Source of the DNA: an uncultured Clostridia bacterium
GTDB lineage: Bacteria; Bacillota; Clostridia; Christensenellales; UBA1242
Length of the DNA: 15,534 nt
Assembly: GCA_944349915.1 (NCBI GenBank)
Contig: CALVNU010000010.1
Coordinates: 1 to 15,534, forward strand
Reading direction: 5' to 3'
Shown: in pieces, positions 14,861-15,534 of the stretch
Layout: each line of letters opens with the position of its first letter
Numbering within the stretch: position 1 is the stretch's first letter
Position numbers and translations under genes: made by a program
Notes under the pieces: model-generated
The model's database searches: none
Told to the model about the DNA's origin: nothing
Seen by the model: only the letters and a program-made list of their open reading frames with translations

Positions 14861-15232
14861 AGACAAAAATAAAAAAAAGTATAACCAAAAAACTCATTAA
14901 CGCATCTCTATGCACATTGGCAAAGTAAAATAAAAAATTAGTTGATAAACTCAACTTTAACGCAAAATTAAAAAACACAAAAGATTTAAAAAATATCAAA
15001 TTTAAAAATGCCAAATAGAAAAAATAATCAAACATAAAACATGTGGCTATGCATGAACAAAGAAACATCACAAAATGGTTTTTAAAACACGATTTGTTTT
15101 TAAAGTTCTTAAAAAATTGTAAATTACATATAAAGTGAAAAATAAATTTTGTTAATCACTAGACAAACGGCTTTTTATGTGATAAAATAAAAAAGAACTT
15201 TAAAACTATACAATAAATATAAGGAGTTAATT
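14861..15232 (+). other. 372-base non-coding gap before efp
   Basis: Very A-rich on the + strand; no gene with a ribosome binding site is visible on either strand. A hairpin AGTTGA (14940-14945) / TCAACT (14951-14956) is followed by a T-rich run only when read on the - strand (complement of TAAAATAAAAAATT), so it resembles a reverse-strand terminator, although no reverse-strand gene is seen here. The right end holds the efp promoter at 15160-15188. No clear terminator for the endonuclease IV-like gene was found. Confidence 0.65.
15160..15188 (+). promoter_or_regulatory. Promoter of efp
   Basis: TAGACA (15160-15165, five of six bases of TTGACA), a 17-base spacer, and TAAAAT (15183-15188, five of six). 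TGA directly before the -10 (15180-15182) provides an extended -10. The predicted start near 15195 gives a leader of about 38 bases to the efp ATG, with AAGGAG at 15221-15226. Confidence 0.65.
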
Positions 15233-15534
15233 ATGATTTTTGCAGGAGATTTTAGAAAAGGAACAACTTTTGAAATGGACGGAGCAGTTTACTCTGTTGT
15301 GGACTTTCTGCATGTTAAACCAGGCAAAGGCTCTCCATTTGTTAGAGCAAAACTTAAAAATGTTATGACAGGGCAGGTTAAAGAAACAACTTTTAACCCT
15401 TCCGACAAATTTCAAATTGCCGTAATTGAAAAAAAGGAAATGACTTATCTTTACAACGATGGCGAAATTTACTATTTTATGGACACCGAAACTTATGACC
15501 AAATTCCTCTCAACAAAGACAGCATTGAAGATGC
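15233..15534 (+). CDS. efp: Elongation factor P, 3' end beyond the window
   Basis: EF-P enters stalled ribosomes and helps form peptide bonds at consecutive prolines. The 100 visible codons read MIFAGDFRKGTTFEMDG, then VVDFLHVKPGKGSPFVRAKL, KNVMTGQVKETTFNPSD and EKKEMTYLYNDGEIYYFMD, which is the KOW-like domain I plus the start of the OB domain II. The loop tip Lys is K32, the position that is 5-aminopentanolated in B. subtilis EF-P and beta-lysylated at the equivalent residue in E. coli. The frame has no stop before the window edge, so the gene is simply cut. The start is fixed by AAGGAG at 15221-15226, 6 bases before the ATG, and the gene has its own promoter. Confidence 0.97.
   Translation, partial: MIFAGDFRKGTTFEMDGAVYSVVDFLHVKPGKGSPFVRAKLKNVMTGQVKETTFNPSDKFQIAVIEKKEMTYLYNDGEIYYFMDTETYDQIPLNKDSIED

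Noticed and set aside
14838..15071. 77-residue reverse-strand frame rich in Phe and Leu
   Set aside because: It is the translation of an A-rich spacer, with no ribosome binding site and membrane-like composition explained by base bias.

Overview
The window is AT-rich and all supported genes lie on the + strand. It looks like a chromosomal segment of a low-GC Bacillota, probably an uncultured clostridial lineage. The reasons are the gene order frr-uppS-cdsA-rseP-(polC position)-rimP-nusA-ylxR-ylxQ-infB-rbfA-nrnA-truB, which is the classical Bacillota block, the PolC-type OB and exonuclease sequence, and strong AAGGAGG-type ribosome binding sites. Species-level placement is not possible from sequence reading alone.

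Layout: (1) Positions 2-886 hold the 3' part of an unrecognised protein gene, open at the left edge and closed by a strong hairpin terminator (892-932). (2) Positions 1027-3272 hold frr, uppS and cdsA (ribosome recycling, undecaprenyl carrier synthesis, CDP-diacylglycerol synthesis), with uppS and cdsA overlapping in ATGA. (3) After a 313-base non-coding gap where dxr usually sits, rseP (site-2 protease) is followed 9 bases later by a short polC-derived gene. This gene keeps the N-terminal, OB and 3'-5' exonuclease regions but has no PHP domain and no polymerase domain. ispG, normally between rseP and polC, is absent too. (4) Positions 6325-6755 are non-coding, with degenerate direct repeats, an inverted repeat, a near-consensus extended -10 promoter and a leader hairpin that overlaps a possible anti-Shine-Dalgarno arm. 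(5) Positions 6756-12883 are a dense translation/transcription operon: rimP, nusA, ylxR (rnpM), ylxQ, infB, rbfA, nrnA, with truB 95 bases further on. (6) Positions 13991-14860 encode an endonuclease IV-like TIM-barrel protein. (7) After a 372-base gap with its own promoter, the 5' part of efp runs off the right edge.

Most genes serve protein synthesis: initiation (infB, rbfA, rimP), transcription-translation coupling (nusA), tRNA and RNase P biology (truB, ylxR), elongation rescue (efp) and recycling (frr). The left half adds envelope lipid synthesis and RNA/DNA end processing. The most unusual item is the PolC-like exonuclease at the polC locus. Next are the missing dxr and ispG, the candidate structural switch in front of rimP, and the degenerate repeats lying where the missing polymerase part of polC would be expected.
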